A stretch of 64,000 bases of DNA, taken from NCBI GenBank assembly GCA_028875725.1, contig JAPPCR010000006.1:751786-815785 (forward strand), written 5' to 3'. The notes under the pieces were generated by a model. The model was given only the letters and a program-made list of their open reading frames with translations. It was not told the DNA's origin and did not search any database. This document shows, piece by piece, positions 41,873-50,412 of this stretch. This stretch comes from Acidobacteriota bacterium. GTDB lineage: Bacteria > Acidobacteriota > Thermoanaerobaculia > Multivoradales > Multivoraceae. The translations under genes were made by a program, and so were the position numbers. Numbering within the stretch: the first letter of the stretch is position 1; every line of letters begins with the position of its first letter.

Positions 41873-43417
41873 GTGACGACACAGGAGCTCGAGCCCCAGG
41901 AGATCAACGGCGTTTCGCGGCGTCAGGTGATTCACGCCCTGTCCCTGGCCGGCGCCGCCGGCTTGCTCGCCGGTTGCAACGGCGATGCGACGACTGCCGC
42001 GGATAGCGCCGCCGATGTGGCCGCCGGGCCGATGCCCGACGACCTGTGGCGCGCCGGCGCCCGCGAACTCGCGGCGGCCATCCGCCGCGGCGAGGTCTCG
42101 AGCGTCGAAGTGATCGAGTCGCACCTGGCCCGCGTGGAGGCGGTGAACGGCCACCTGAATGCCGTCGTGCGCGTGCTGGCCGACGAGGCCCGCGCCGCCG
42201 CTCAGGCCGCCGACGAGGCGGTGGCGGCGGGTGCCGAACTGGGTCCGCTGCACGGCGTGCCGATCTCGGTGAAGGACAACATCGCCGTCGCCGGCACTCC
42301 GACCACGAACGGCGTGCCGGCGAACGAGAACCTGATTGCGGAGAGAGACGATCTGATCGTGGCGCGGCTCAGGAACGCGGGCGCCATCGTTCTGACGCGG
42401 ACGAACCTGCCCGATCTCGGACTACGCGTTCACACCGACAGCTTTCTCTACGGCCTGACCCGGAATCCATGGGCAGCGGACCGCAACGTGGGCGGCTCTA
42501 GCGGAGGCGAAGGCTCGGCGCTTGCGAGCGGCATGAGTTGCCTGGGGCTCGGCAACGACATTGGCGGTTCGCTCCGTATCCCGGCCCAGTGCAACGGCAT
42601 CGCGTCGCTCAAGCCGACGCTGGGGCGTATCGCGAGCCCTTTCGTCGGCGAGTTGTCGAGTCAGTTGATGGCCGTGAACGGTCCCATGGCGCGCCGCGTC
42701 TCCGATCTCCGTACCGCGTACGAGCTGATTGGGCGTTACCACAGGAGCGATCCCTGGTCGATGCCGGTTCCGCTCGACCTGGACCGGCCCAGCGAGCCGA
42801 TCAAGGTTGCGCTCGTGCCTGAGCCCAGCGGCGGTTCGACGCACCCGGACGTGGCGGCGGGGGTGCGCTCCGCCGGTGAGGCGCTCGCGGCTGTCGGCTA
42901 CGCGGTCGAAGAGATCGAACCGCCCCTGGCGGCCGAGGCACGGCGAGCGTGGGAGGTCTTCCTCGGCTACGAGCTGCACCTGGCGCGGCAGGTGCTCGAA
43001 CAGATCATGTCGCCGGACGCCTACGAGTTCCTCATGCGGGGGCTCGAGGTGTTCGACGCCGAATCTCCTACCGAGTACGTCGGGATGTTCGCCCAGCGTC
43101 ACCGCGTCGCCACCGCCTGGCAGGAGTTCCAGGAGGACTACCCGATCACGCTGGCTCCGATCATGACCCAGCCGCCCTTCGTCATCGGCTACGACCTGCA
43201 GGAACCCGGCGACGTTCTCGACCAGATGCGCTTCGAGGTCGCCCTGAACCTGCTCGGGCTGCCTGCCGTCTGCGTACCGACCGGTGTAGCCAACGGTCTG
43301 CCCCAGGTAGTCGAGGTGATCGGCGGCCGCTACCGCGAGGGTCTGTGCCTCGAGGCGGCCCAGGCGCTCGAGGACGCGCTCGGCATCATCACGCCGATCG
43401 ATCCCGTGATGGCCTGA
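41873..43417 (+). CDS. Exported amidase (amidase signature family)
   Basis: A 514-residue enzyme. The N-terminus has a Tat-like signal with lipobox character: SRRQVIHALSLAGAAGLLAGC. The amidase signature Ser-cis-Ser-Lys triad is present: ISVKDN (Lys), GGSSGGEGSALASG (glycine-rich region with the cis-Ser) and GNDIGGSLRIPAQ (nucleophilic Ser). Likely hydrolyses an amide, or is a carbamoyl or peptide amidase, in the periplasm. The GTG at 41873 has GAGGAG about 8 nt upstream and lies 14 nt after the PhoD stop; a GTG at 41855 (overlapping that stop) is an alternative. Probably last gene of the 39204-43417 unit. Confidence 0.87.
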   Translation: MTTQELEPQEINGVSRRQVIHALSLAGAAGLLAGCNGDATTAADSAADVAAGPMPDDLWRAGARELAAAIRRGEVSSVEVIESHLARVEAVNGHLNAVVRVLADEARAAAQAADEAVAAGAELGPLHGVPISVKDNIAVAGTPTTNGVPANENLIAERDDLIVARLRNAGAIVLTRTNLPDLGLRVHTDSFLYGLTRNPWAADRNVGGSSGGEGSALASGMSCLGLGNDIGGSLRIPAQCNGIASLKPTLGRIASPFVGELSSQLMAVNGPMARRVSDLRTAYELIGRYHRSDPWSMPVPLDLDRPSEPIKVALVPEPSGGSTHPDVAAGVRSAGEALAAVGYAVEEIEPPLAAEARRAWEVFLGYELHLARQVLEQIMSPDAYEFLMRGLEVFDAESPTEYVGMFAQRHRVATAWQEFQEDYPITLAPIMTQPPFVIGYDLQEPGDVLDQMRFEVALNLLGLPAVCVPTGVANGLPQVVEVIGGRYREGLCLEAAQALEDALGIITPIDPVMA

Positions 43418-43432
43418 GCGCTCGCCGCCGAC

Positions 43433-44131
43433 TCAGTGGATCTCCGCCGCCTCGCCCCAGGCGGCCTTCAGCTTCTCGAAGCTGAAGTCCGGCTGTTTGG
43501 CCGCGTCGATGATGACCCGTTCGCGGCGGGCGATCAGGTCGGCCGCCGCTTCGACCTGGTCGGCCACATCGGCGGGGATGACGACCGCGCCGTGCTGGTC
43601 GGCGTGGATCAGGTCGCCGTCCGAGACGGCCATGCCCGCGACGGTTACCGGGCCGCCGTAGTCGACCACGTGGACGAAGGCGTGTGAGGGTCCGACCCGG
43701 CCGGCGAGCAACTGGAATCCCTCGGCGACGTCGTCCAGGTCGCGGATGCTGCCGTCCGTGATCACGCCGAGGCAGCCCAGGCCGCGGTGGATGTTGGAGT
43801 TGACTTCGCCCCAGAAGGCGCCGTAGCCGCGGGTGCCGTCGTCGACGTCCTGGATCACCGTGATCGTCGGGCCGTCGCCGGAAGCCAGGTACTCGTAGTA
43901 GCCGACGGAGGTGCGGCGGGCCTGCTTGGGATCGGCCGCGTTCGGGTGCTGGGCGCGGATACGGGCGGTCCGCGCGAAGCCAACGATTGGCGGCAGGTCG
44001 GGCCGCGCGCACACCAGCGGATCGACGGTGTAGCCGTGGCCGCGCCGCTTGGGCGCGACAACCTCCAGGGCGTTGCAGACGGTGGGCGTGTCGAGGGAAC
44101 GGAGCGCGTCGAGAACGGCGGAAGAAGTCAT
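43433..44131 (-). CDS. RraA-like/HMG-CHA aldolase family protein
   Basis: A 232-residue protein of the RraA/4-hydroxy-4-methyl-2-oxoglutarate aldolase family: LDTPTVCNALEVVAPKRRGHGYT in the N-terminal part and the family core GLGCLGVITDGSIRDLDDV, with Asp and Arg residues placed as in the class II metal-dependent aldolases (Gly-X20-Arg-Asp-X2-Asp pattern). Both RNase-E regulators and aldolases share this fold; in an organism outside the gammaproteobacteria the aldolase role is more likely. Start at 44131; the frame is open upstream to 44254 but without homology. It ends 15 nt from the convergent amidase gene. Confidence 0.82.
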   Translation of the reverse strand: MTSSAVLDALRSLDTPTVCNALEVVAPKRRGHGYTVDPLVCARPDLPPIVGFARTARIRAQHPNAADPKQARRTSVGYYEYLASGDGPTITVIQDVDDGTRGYGAFWGEVNSNIHRGLGCLGVITDGSIRDLDDVAEGFQLLAGRVGPSHAFVHVVDYGGPVTVAGMAVSDGDLIHADQHGAVVIPADVADQVEAAADLIARRERVIIDAAKQPDFSFEKLKAAWGEAAEIH

Positions 44132-44184
44132 GGGCGCGCAGTCTAGCTTGCAACGGTGTTGACGCGGCGGAGGATCACGTGTAA

Positions 44185-44201
44185 TGTTGACATCGTCAAC
44201 A
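44185..44201. promoter_or_regulatory. Palindromic operator-like site between divergent genes
   Basis: TGTTGAC-ATC-GTCAACA is a 7+3+7 inverted repeat in the 86-nt gap between the RraA-like gene and the DUF5671-like gene. It includes a TTGACA-like -35 and sits just upstream of the GGAGGAG ribosome site of the latter. A second TGTTGAC half-site lies about 28 nt upstream (44157-44163). Resembles the binding site of a dimeric regulator; none is encoded next to it. Confidence 0.6.
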
Positions 44202-44217
44202 ACACGGAGGAGAAACC

Positions 44218-45309
44218 GTGAACGAGGAACTGAGCCGGTTCGTACGAGAAGCACTGTCGCGGGGCGCGAGCCGCGAGGAGATCCGGGAGGCGCTCGCCGA
44301 TGCGAGTTGGCGACAGGCCGACATCGACAAGGCGCTGAGCGCCTGGGTGGACCGGGACTTCGTGGCGCCGATCCCGCGGCCGCGTCCCTATCTCGGCGCT
44401 CGGGAGGCTTTTCTCTACCTGGTCCTCTTCGCCGCGCTGTATACGGCGGCGATCAGCTTCGGCAACGTGATGTTCGTGCTGATCAACCGGGCCTTCGCCG
44501 ATGTGGCGTTCACTCTTCCGGCGGCAGCTTCCGCCGAGATGCTGCGCTGGGGGCTGGCGTACCTCGTCATTTCCTTCCCGGCGTTTCTGCTGATTCAACG
44601 GATGGTGCGACGCACGCTGCGCAGCGATCCGGACCTGCGCTCGTCGCGGATCAGGAAGTGGCTCACGTTCCTGACGTTGTTCGTCGCCGCGGGCGTGCTG
44701 GCCGGCGACCTGATCGCCCTGGTGTTCTTCGGTCTGGGCGGTGAACTGGCCGTACGGTTTCTTCTGAAGGTCGGCGTCGTGGCGGTGATTGCCGGCAGCG
44801 TGTTCGGCTACTACTTCTGGGATCTCCGCCAGGATGACGTGGAAGCGGCCGAAGGCGGTCGGGCGCCGAAGCTGCCGACCGTCTTCGCAGGCGTGTCGGC
44901 GGTTGCTGTCCTCCTGGCGGTCGTCCTGGGACTGGTTGCCGTCGGTTCGCCCGGGAAGGCGCGGGAGCGCGGGCTGGATGTCGCCCGCGTAGGAAACCTG
45001 CGGGACATCGTTCGAGGCGTCGACATCTACTGGGAGCGGAACGGCTCCCTGCCCGCGGGCCTGGAATCCCTCAGTGGCGAGCGGGACATCAACATCGCGT
45101 CGATCGTCGACCCGGAAAGCCGGGAGCCGTACACGTTCAGGGCTGCGGGGGACAAGGCGTACGAACTCTGCGCGACGTTCAGCCTCGATGCGCCCACCGA
45201 TCAGGCGTCGCTACGGATGTACCCCTACCGGGAGCGGTTCTGGAGGCACCCCGCCGGTTACCACTGCTTCGACCTCGAAGCGATCGAGCCCGACGCGCGG
45301 CGCTGGTGA
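44218..45309 (+). CDS. DUF5671-like multi-pass membrane protein
   Basis: A 363-residue protein. The N-terminal about 50 residues form a soluble helical region (SRGASREEIREALADASWRQADIDKAL), followed by five or six membrane helices (FLYLVLFAALYTAAISFGNV, LRWGLAYLVISFPAFLLIQ, KWLTFLTLFVAAGVLAGDLI, VGVVAVIAGSVFGYYFW, VFAGVSAVAVLLAVVLGLVA) and a C-terminal domain of about 120 residues facing one side. The middle resembles DUF5671 proteins. The C-terminal part (RDIVRGVDIYWERNGSLPAGLESL) looks like a type-IV-pilin-like/prepilin fold. GTG start at 44218 with GGAGGAG upstream. Role unknown. Confidence 0.65.
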   Translation: MNEELSRFVREALSRGASREEIREALADASWRQADIDKALSAWVDRDFVAPIPRPRPYLGAREAFLYLVLFAALYTAAISFGNVMFVLINRAFADVAFTLPAAASAEMLRWGLAYLVISFPAFLLIQRMVRRTLRSDPDLRSSRIRKWLTFLTLFVAAGVLAGDLIALVFFGLGGELAVRFLLKVGVVAVIAGSVFGYYFWDLRQDDVEAAEGGRAPKLPTVFAGVSAVAVLLAVVLGLVAVGSPGKARERGLDVARVGNLRDIVRGVDIYWERNGSLPAGLESLSGERDINIASIVDPESREPYTFRAAGDKAYELCATFSLDAPTDQASLRMYPYRERFWRHPAGYHCFDLEAIEPDARRW

Positions 45310-45324
45310 TCCGGTTGGCGTCTC

Positions 45325-46491
45325 CTAGACGGCGACCTGGACCTGAACCCGCTGCGACAGCCGCGCACCGAGGAGGTGCGAAGCGTCCGCGACCATCTCG
45401 TGCAGGATCTCGCTGGCCGGGCGAGCCTTTTGCAGCATGCCGGAGGCCTGGCCGGCGGCGTTCATCAGCAGGTCGTCCCGTCCGGCCGTGCGGATGGAGT
45501 GGAGCAGGTCGCGGGTGAGCACGCCCTGGAGCCCCATCGGCAGCGCCCGGATGCCGCTGGCTTCCCAGGCCTGGATCAGCGGATTCGTGATGTTCCGCAT
45601 CGTCTTGCCGCTGTAGAGACGGGTGACCACCGTGTCCTCGGTGGCGGCTTCCAGGATGCGCTGCTTCTGCAGCGCGGGCTGGTTCGCCTCGTTCGAAACC
45701 AGGAAAGCAGTGCCGCACCAGGCGCCTATCGCGCCCGCCGCGATGACCGCCGCCAGGCCGCGGCCGTCGGCGACGCCGCCCGCGGCAACGACCGGGATCG
45801 GCGCGACTGCGTCCATGACCTGGGGCAGGAGCGCCAGGGTGCCGATCTTGCCGGTGTGACCGCCGGCTTCCGTGCCCTGGGCGACGACGATGTCGGCGCC
45901 GCCCTCGGCGACCCGGCGCGCGGCGCGGGCGTTGCCCACGAGGGAGACGATCTTGATGCCGGCGTCCTTGAGCGCTCTCGAGAAGGGTGCCGGGGAACCG
46001 AGGCCGGAGGCGAACACCGGTATCTTCTCTTCCAGCAGGACTTCCATCTGGGCGCCGGCGTAGCTCTGGCCTTCGGGCACCGGCCAGCTCGGGGCCGGGG
46101 GCGGCGCCTCGAGCCAATCGATGCCCAGGCTCTCGGCCATCTTCCTGAGCGCGTCGCGCGTTTCCGCCGGCACCAGGTCGCGGGTCGGCACCGTCGCCGA
46201 GATCGGTCCGCTGCCCGCCTTCTCGAGGAAGTTCGAAGCCAGCAGCAGGTCGACCCCGAACGGCTTGTCCGTCTTCGCGCGCACCTTGTTGATCTCAGCC
46301 CGCAGGTCCTCGGGGCTGTAGGCAACGCCTCCGATCACGCCCAGGCCTCCTGCCTCGGAAACGGCGGCCACCAGGTCGGCCCTGGCGACGGGTTCCGCGC
46401 CGCCCGCCACTGGTCCCATGCCGGCGGAGAACACGGGATACTCGATCCCGAGCATGTCGCAGAGTTCGGTGCGCAGGAAGGGACGGGACAT
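45325..46491 (-). CDS. Nitronate monooxygenase family protein (2-nitropropane dioxygenase type)
   Basis: A 388-residue FMN-dependent TIM-barrel protein. Typical elements are YPVFSAGMGPVAGG near the start, GGLGVIGGVAY, the FMN phosphate region VVAAGGVADGRGLAAVIAAGA, and GTEAGGHTGKIG with the catalytic His. It oxidises nitronates or similar small carbanionic substrates to aldehydes/ketones in the family's known members. The ATG at 46491 has GAGGAG 5 nt upstream. It ends 15 nt from the convergent DUF5671-like gene. The longer start at 46527 is unlikely. Confidence 0.88.
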   Translation of the reverse strand: MSRPFLRTELCDMLGIEYPVFSAGMGPVAGGAEPVARADLVAAVSEAGGLGVIGGVAYSPEDLRAEINKVRAKTDKPFGVDLLLASNFLEKAGSGPISATVPTRDLVPAETRDALRKMAESLGIDWLEAPPPAPSWPVPEGQSYAGAQMEVLLEEKIPVFASGLGSPAPFSRALKDAGIKIVSLVGNARAARRVAEGGADIVVAQGTEAGGHTGKIGTLALLPQVMDAVAPIPVVAAGGVADGRGLAAVIAAGAIGAWCGTAFLVSNEANQPALQKQRILEAATEDTVVTRLYSGKTMRNITNPLIQAWEASGIRALPMGLQGVLTRDLLHSIRTAGRDDLLMNAAGQASGMLQKARPASEILHEMVADASHLLGARLSQRVQVQVAV

Positions 46492-46611
46492 GGCGGCTCC
46501 TCTCGATTCTGAGACCGGCAGCGCCAAGGGGCGCCGAGGTCGGCTGCAGTGCGGACGGTTGACGGTTGGATTCGTTGTTCGGCCCGCGAGTATACGCGTG
46601 CGGCTCGTGAC

Positions 46612-47175
46612 TCAGAGCAGGTCGAGCTGGGGAATGCGAAGCTGGTTCGCGACCGCTTCCTCGACCGTATCGAGCCAGCCGTCGCGATCCTCCCGCTGGA
46701 GGACCAGGACTCCGATGCGACGGTCCTCCAGCTCGTTCCAGAGGCGGTCGTCGATCTGCTGCCGGAAGGCGGGGTCGATGGCGCGGACGCCGTCGGGTTG
46801 CGCCTCGCTGCCGTGCAGGATCGGAACGTAGACCTTCAGGTCGTACGTCGTGCACCAGGACTCGATCAGGGGTTCCAGGGCCGGCTGGCGGCCACGGGCG
46901 AACAGGAGGTAGACGTAGTTATCGAGGACGCTGCGGTCGCAGATCACGACCGGCGAACGGGCCTCGGCGGCCAGTTCGTCGGCGATCTGGGAATGGAGGA
47001 TCCACGACTGCGCCTCCAGGGTCGTTCCCTCGTTGAGCGGCAGCGGGCAACGGCGCGCCACTTCGACCACGACGTCCAGGTTGATATCGCGGCGTTTCAG
47101 GCGCGCGGCGAGCCCGTAGGCGAGGGTCGTCTTGCCGACGCCGTGGGTGCCGATGAAAGCGATCTTGTAGGACAT
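46612..47175 (-). CDS. P-loop NTPase (NadR/AAA_28-like)
   Basis: A 187-residue protein with the Walker A motif GTHGVGKTT at residues 9-17, a Walker B-like region (VICDRSVLDNYVYL) and a C-terminal helix. This layout matches the AAA_28/NadR-like ATPase domain, which includes nicotinamide riboside kinases and other small-molecule kinases. The substrate pocket cannot be assigned. It is separated from its neighbours: 121 nt from the nitronate monooxygenase start downstream, 53 nt from the divergent metallohydrolase gene. Upstream of the ATG is TAGTCT at 12 nt, but no strong ribosome site. Confidence 0.82.
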   Translation of the reverse strand: MSYKIAFIGTHGVGKTTLAYGLAARLKRRDINLDVVVEVARRCPLPLNEGTTLEAQSWILHSQIADELAAEARSPVVICDRSVLDNYVYLLFARGRQPALEPLIESWCTTYDLKVYVPILHGSEAQPDGVRAIDPAFRQQIDDRLWNELEDRRIGVLVLQREDRDGWLDTVEEAVANQLRIPQLDLL

Positions 47176-47228
47176 TGGACAGCGTTCAGACTACAGCCGT
47201 TGCCGCCGGTCGTGAGAGGATCCAGGGG

Positions 47229-49274
47229 ATGCTTCGTTTCCGAGTCGTGGCGGTCCTGCTTCTGCTTGTGGCCGCGTGCGCGCCCGCGCCGGAAGAGTCC
47301 CTCGACGGAGACTGGCCTGATCGTTCGCCCCGGTTCGACGTAGTCGAGGAACTGCGCGCCGACCTGCTGCGGCCGCGTTCGGCCGCCGACGGCGGCGGCA
47401 CCGCCACCGTCGAGGCCCTGAGGGGCCCGGCGGTCGCGGGCAGTACGGGAAGCTGGCGGATCGTCTACAGGGCAGGGCCGGCGGGCGTAGCGGTCGGAGG
47501 GACCGTCCACCTCCAGGTGTCCCCCTTCTGGGGCTGGAGCACGCCGCAGACGGAACGTCGGGAGGCGTTGGGCTACACGACGATCGAGACGGCCGCCGCC
47601 GGTGTCGAGCTCTCGGCCGAAACGCTGGATCAGCAGTTGCTCGCGATCAGCGTCGGCGGCCGGCCGCTTGCGGCAGGAGAAGAGGTGGCGATCACGTACG
47701 GAGCCGGCCCGGCGGGCGCGCTGGCCGACCGGTACGCCGAGCGCGAGTCGCGCTTCTGGGTCGCAGTCGACGGCGACGGCGACGGAGTGCGGGAACTGGT
47801 CGGGGAGTCGCCCGTCGTGGATGTGATGCCGGGGCTGCCGGCGCGGTTGCTGCTTCATGTGCCTTCGACCGCCCGGCCGGCCGATCGCGTCGAGCTCACG
47901 GCGGCGCTGGTTGACTCCGCGGGGAACGGCTGGCCGGCGGCATCCGGGACGCTGGAGCTTCGCCTGCCTGCCGGCATCGACCTGATGGACTCGAAGGACG
48001 ATTCCGCGGCGGAAGTGGAGCGGGTCGTCTCCCTGGCCCTCGCCCTCGAGGATCGAGGCCGGCTCGTCGTTCCGCTTCGGCTTTCCGCGCAGGCCGGCGG
48101 CGTGATCAGGGTGCGTGGCCGACTGGCGGGCGATGGGCCGGAACCCGGGTTCGAAGCGGAGAGCAACCCGCTGGTTGTAGCGCCGGCCGGCCGGCGCATC
48201 CTGTGGGCCGATCTCCAGAACCACTCCGGCCTCTCCGACGGTTCGGCGACGCCGGACGATCTGCTGCGCTACGCGCGGGAGGTGGCCGGCCTCGACGCCG
48301 CGGCGGTAACCGACCACGACCACTGGGGCATGCGGTTCATGGACGGTGAGCCGTCGATCTGGCGGCGCACGCTGGATGCGGCCGACACCCGCAACGAACC
48401 GGGACGCTTCGTCGCGCTGGCCGGTTACGAGTGGACCAACTGGATCGAGGGCCATCGCCATGTCGTCTTCTTCGAGCCGACGGCCGAGGCCGCGGCGGGC
48501 CTGCTTCTCAGCTCGATCGACGAGCGATACGACGAGCCGCACGAACTATGGGCCGGCCTCGAGGACGTGCGGGCGCTGACCTTCGCCCACCATTCGGCCG
48601 GGGCTCCGATCGCCACCGACTGGTCTTCGCCGCCGCCGGCCAGACTCGAACCCGTCACCGAGGTCGTGTCCGTCCACGGGTCGAGCGAGGCTGCCGATTC
48701 ACCGGGCATGGTCGTCCGGAACGCCCTGGCCGGCAACTTCGTCCGCGACGCTCTCGATCGAGGCTACCGGCTTGGATTCGTCGGCTCGAGCGACGGCCAC
48801 GACGGTCATCCGGGCCTGGGTCACTTGGCGTCGCCGAGCGGTGGCGTGGCGGCGATCCTGAGTGACGAAGTGACCCGGGAGGGGATCTACGAGGCGCTGC
48901 TCACGCGTCGCACCTACGCAACGAACGGCCCCCGGATCGTGGTCCGCGCGAGCTACGCGGGATGGCCGATCGGGGCCGACATTCCCGCCGCCGCGGCCGC
49001 CGCGGGCACCGTCGGCCCGATCGCCGGCGTGCCGCAAACGACGCTGGTCGTGCGGGCGGTTGCACCCGGAGAGATCGCACGCATTGAAGTGGTCAGCCGC
49101 CAGGGCGCCACCGGCGCGGGCGCCCTGACGGGCGAGGCGCTATGCGGGGAAGGTGAGCGGGAGTGCAGCCTGACCGTGCCGCTGCCAGGGTTTCAGACTG
49201 GCGGCTATCTCTACCTTCGCGTGGTCCAGGAAGACGGCGGCGCCGCCTGGACCAGCCCGTTCTTCTTCGAGTAG
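47229..49274 (+). CDS. CehA/McbA or DUF3604-type PHP-domain metallohydrolase lipoprotein
   Basis: A 681-residue lipoprotein (lipobox VAAC). The N-terminal half (residues 30-330) is beta-rich with no clear family. The C-terminal half is a PHP-type hydrolase: WADLQNHSGLSDGSATPDDLL (two His near the start), AVTDHDHWG, HRHVVFF, LTFAHHSAG and SSDGHDGHPGLG, together the metal-binding set of PHP domains. It ends with SGGV and Ig-like strands. CehA/McbA members hydrolyse aryl carbamates; a phosphoesterase role is also possible. The ATG at 47229 starts the signal peptide; an upstream ATG at 47175 is less likely. Its end lies 5 nt from the convergent DUF4399 gene. Confidence 0.85.
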   Translation: MLRFRVVAVLLLLVAACAPAPEESLDGDWPDRSPRFDVVEELRADLLRPRSAADGGGTATVEALRGPAVAGSTGSWRIVYRAGPAGVAVGGTVHLQVSPFWGWSTPQTERREALGYTTIETAAAGVELSAETLDQQLLAISVGGRPLAAGEEVAITYGAGPAGALADRYAERESRFWVAVDGDGDGVRELVGESPVVDVMPGLPARLLLHVPSTARPADRVELTAALVDSAGNGWPAASGTLELRLPAGIDLMDSKDDSAAEVERVVSLALALEDRGRLVVPLRLSAQAGGVIRVRGRLAGDGPEPGFEAESNPLVVAPAGRRILWADLQNHSGLSDGSATPDDLLRYAREVAGLDAAAVTDHDHWGMRFMDGEPSIWRRTLDAADTRNEPGRFVALAGYEWTNWIEGHRHVVFFEPTAEAAAGLLLSSIDERYDEPHELWAGLEDVRALTFAHHSAGAPIATDWSSPPPARLEPVTEVVSVHGSSEAADSPGMVVRNALAGNFVRDALDRGYRLGFVGSSDGHDGHPGLGHLASPSGGVAAILSDEVTREGIYEALLTRRTYATNGPRIVVRASYAGWPIGADIPAAAAAAGTVGPIAGVPQTTLVVRAVAPGEIARIEVVSRQGATGAGALTGEALCGEGERECSLTVPLPGFQTGGYLYLRVVQEDGGAAWTSPFFFE

Positions 49275-49279
49275 CGGGC

Positions 49280-49810
49280 CTACTCGGTCGCCGCCCCCTC
49301 CTCCACGTGCACCATGATGTACTGCGACAGGCCCGGCTCGTCGAGCGTGCGGTGCTCGCCGTCGCCGATCTGCAGGCAGAGGTAGTGCTCGCCGGGGCTG
49401 AGTTCGAGCTCGATCGAGTCTGAGCCGTCTCCGAAGTGGATCCACGGATCCGCTGTCGGGATCACGATGCCCGGCTCGAGACATTCTCCGTCGATCGCGA
49501 TGTGGTAGTGGCCTGCGCCCTCGTTGATCGCGCCGTCGCCCACCGGTTCGATGATGAAGTTCTCGGCCGCGAACTGCAGGTTGATCAGGCTGGGGATCGT
49601 GGCGTGGTTTTCCAGCCCCACGAAGTAGACGCGCGGCGCGCCGTCGTCGGCCGCTTCTTCGGCGTGGTCCATGTCGCCTTCCGTGTGGCCATGGTCCGCG
49701 TGCTCGTCGTCGGAGCCGGCGGTGCCGCCTCCGCATGCGCCAAGCGGGAGCAGCAGCAGCGCTGCCGCCAGAGTCATTGAGTGCCGGTTCCTGGCGAGAT
49801 CGAGGAGCAT
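49280..49810 (-). CDS. DUF4399 lipoprotein
   Basis: A 176-residue lipoprotein with lipobox LLPLGAC. The N-terminal mature part is His/Asp/Glu-rich (DEHADHGHTEGDMDHAE), which could bind metal such as copper or zinc. The DUF4399 domain follows: VYFVGLENHATIPSLINLQF, EGAGHYHIAID, GDGSDSIELELSPGEHYLCLQIGDGEHRTL. The start ATG at 49810 has GGAGG 8-9 nt upstream; residues before it (frame open to 49882) are not conserved. A copper-handling role would fit the copC-copD and copper-enzyme context of the wider region, which is inference. Confidence 0.85.
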   Translation of the reverse strand: MLLDLARNRHSMTLAAALLLLPLGACGGGTAGSDDEHADHGHTEGDMDHAEEAADDGAPRVYFVGLENHATIPSLINLQFAAENFIIEPVGDGAINEGAGHYHIAIDGECLEPGIVIPTADPWIHFGDGSDSIELELSPGEHYLCLQIGDGEHRTLDEPGLSQYIMVHVEEGAATE

Positions 49811-49965
49811 GTCGGGTGCCTCCGTCGGAAGACCGGGCCGGGGCCCGGGAAGTGACGATTCAGTGAAGGCAGACGTTAGCACGCTGGCGTGTGAGGGTCC
49901 GGTAGGGCAGGCGCTTCCCCGTTGCCGCGGCGGGCGGTTCCGGCGCTTGAGGAGACCTGCCGGGC

Positions 49966-49994
49966 TTGCCCATCCGGGGCCGGTCGGCTAGATT
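49966..49994 (+). promoter_or_regulatory. Putative sigma-70 promoter for the 50005 gene
   Basis: TTGCCC (49966-49971) and TAGATT (49989-49994) are separated by exactly 17 nt; the start codon follows 10 nt after the -10. The best-spaced promoter in the window, each box 4 of 6 to consensus. Confidence 0.45.
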
Positions 49995-50004
49995 CTCGCT
50001 CGCC

Positions 50005-50346
50005 ATGTTGAAGAACTTCCTCTTTGCGATCGCTTACCTTCTCGGCGCTGGCTGGTGGGCCAGCCAGGCCATGGTCGACGCCGCCGCCGGCTCCTGGTGG
50101 AACCTGCTTGCTTTCTTCGCCGTGCTGACCTTCTTCCTGGTCCGTATTGGCTGCATGGGAGGCAGCGAGGAAGATGCCCAGAAGATGGGGAACGTCTTCT
50201 CGATACTGACCGCGGTGGCGCTCCTCGTCCTCGCGGTGATGGGCCTGATGGGCGAGAACGGCGGCATCGCGAACCTGGTCTTCGCGCTGCTGTTCGCGGT
50301 GGTAGCCGGGCTCGGTGTGCGCGCCACCGCCACGGCCCACGCGTAG
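50005..50346 (+). CDS. Small membrane protein, three helices
   Basis: A 113-residue protein with about three or four membrane helices: NFLFAIAYLLGAGWW, WWNLLAFFAVLTFFLVRIG, FSILTAVALLVLAVMGLMG and ANLVFALLFAVVAGLGV. No signature of a known family. A short Gly-rich loop (GCMGGSEED) links helices two and three. The ATG at 50005 lies 10 nt after a TAGATT element and has no ribosome site, so it may be leaderless. Longer in-frame starts from 49966 are improbable. Confidence 0.6.
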   Translation: MLKNFLFAIAYLLGAGWWASQAMVDAAAGSWWNLLAFFAVLTFFLVRIGCMGGSEEDAQKMGNVFSILTAVALLVLAVMGLMGENGGIANLVFALLFAVVAGLGVRATATAHA

Positions 50347-50412
50347 CGCCAGTCAAGGCGCCGCCACCGACACGCCGCACACGCTTGACGCGAGCCCGCC
50401 CTGTGCGGGCCG

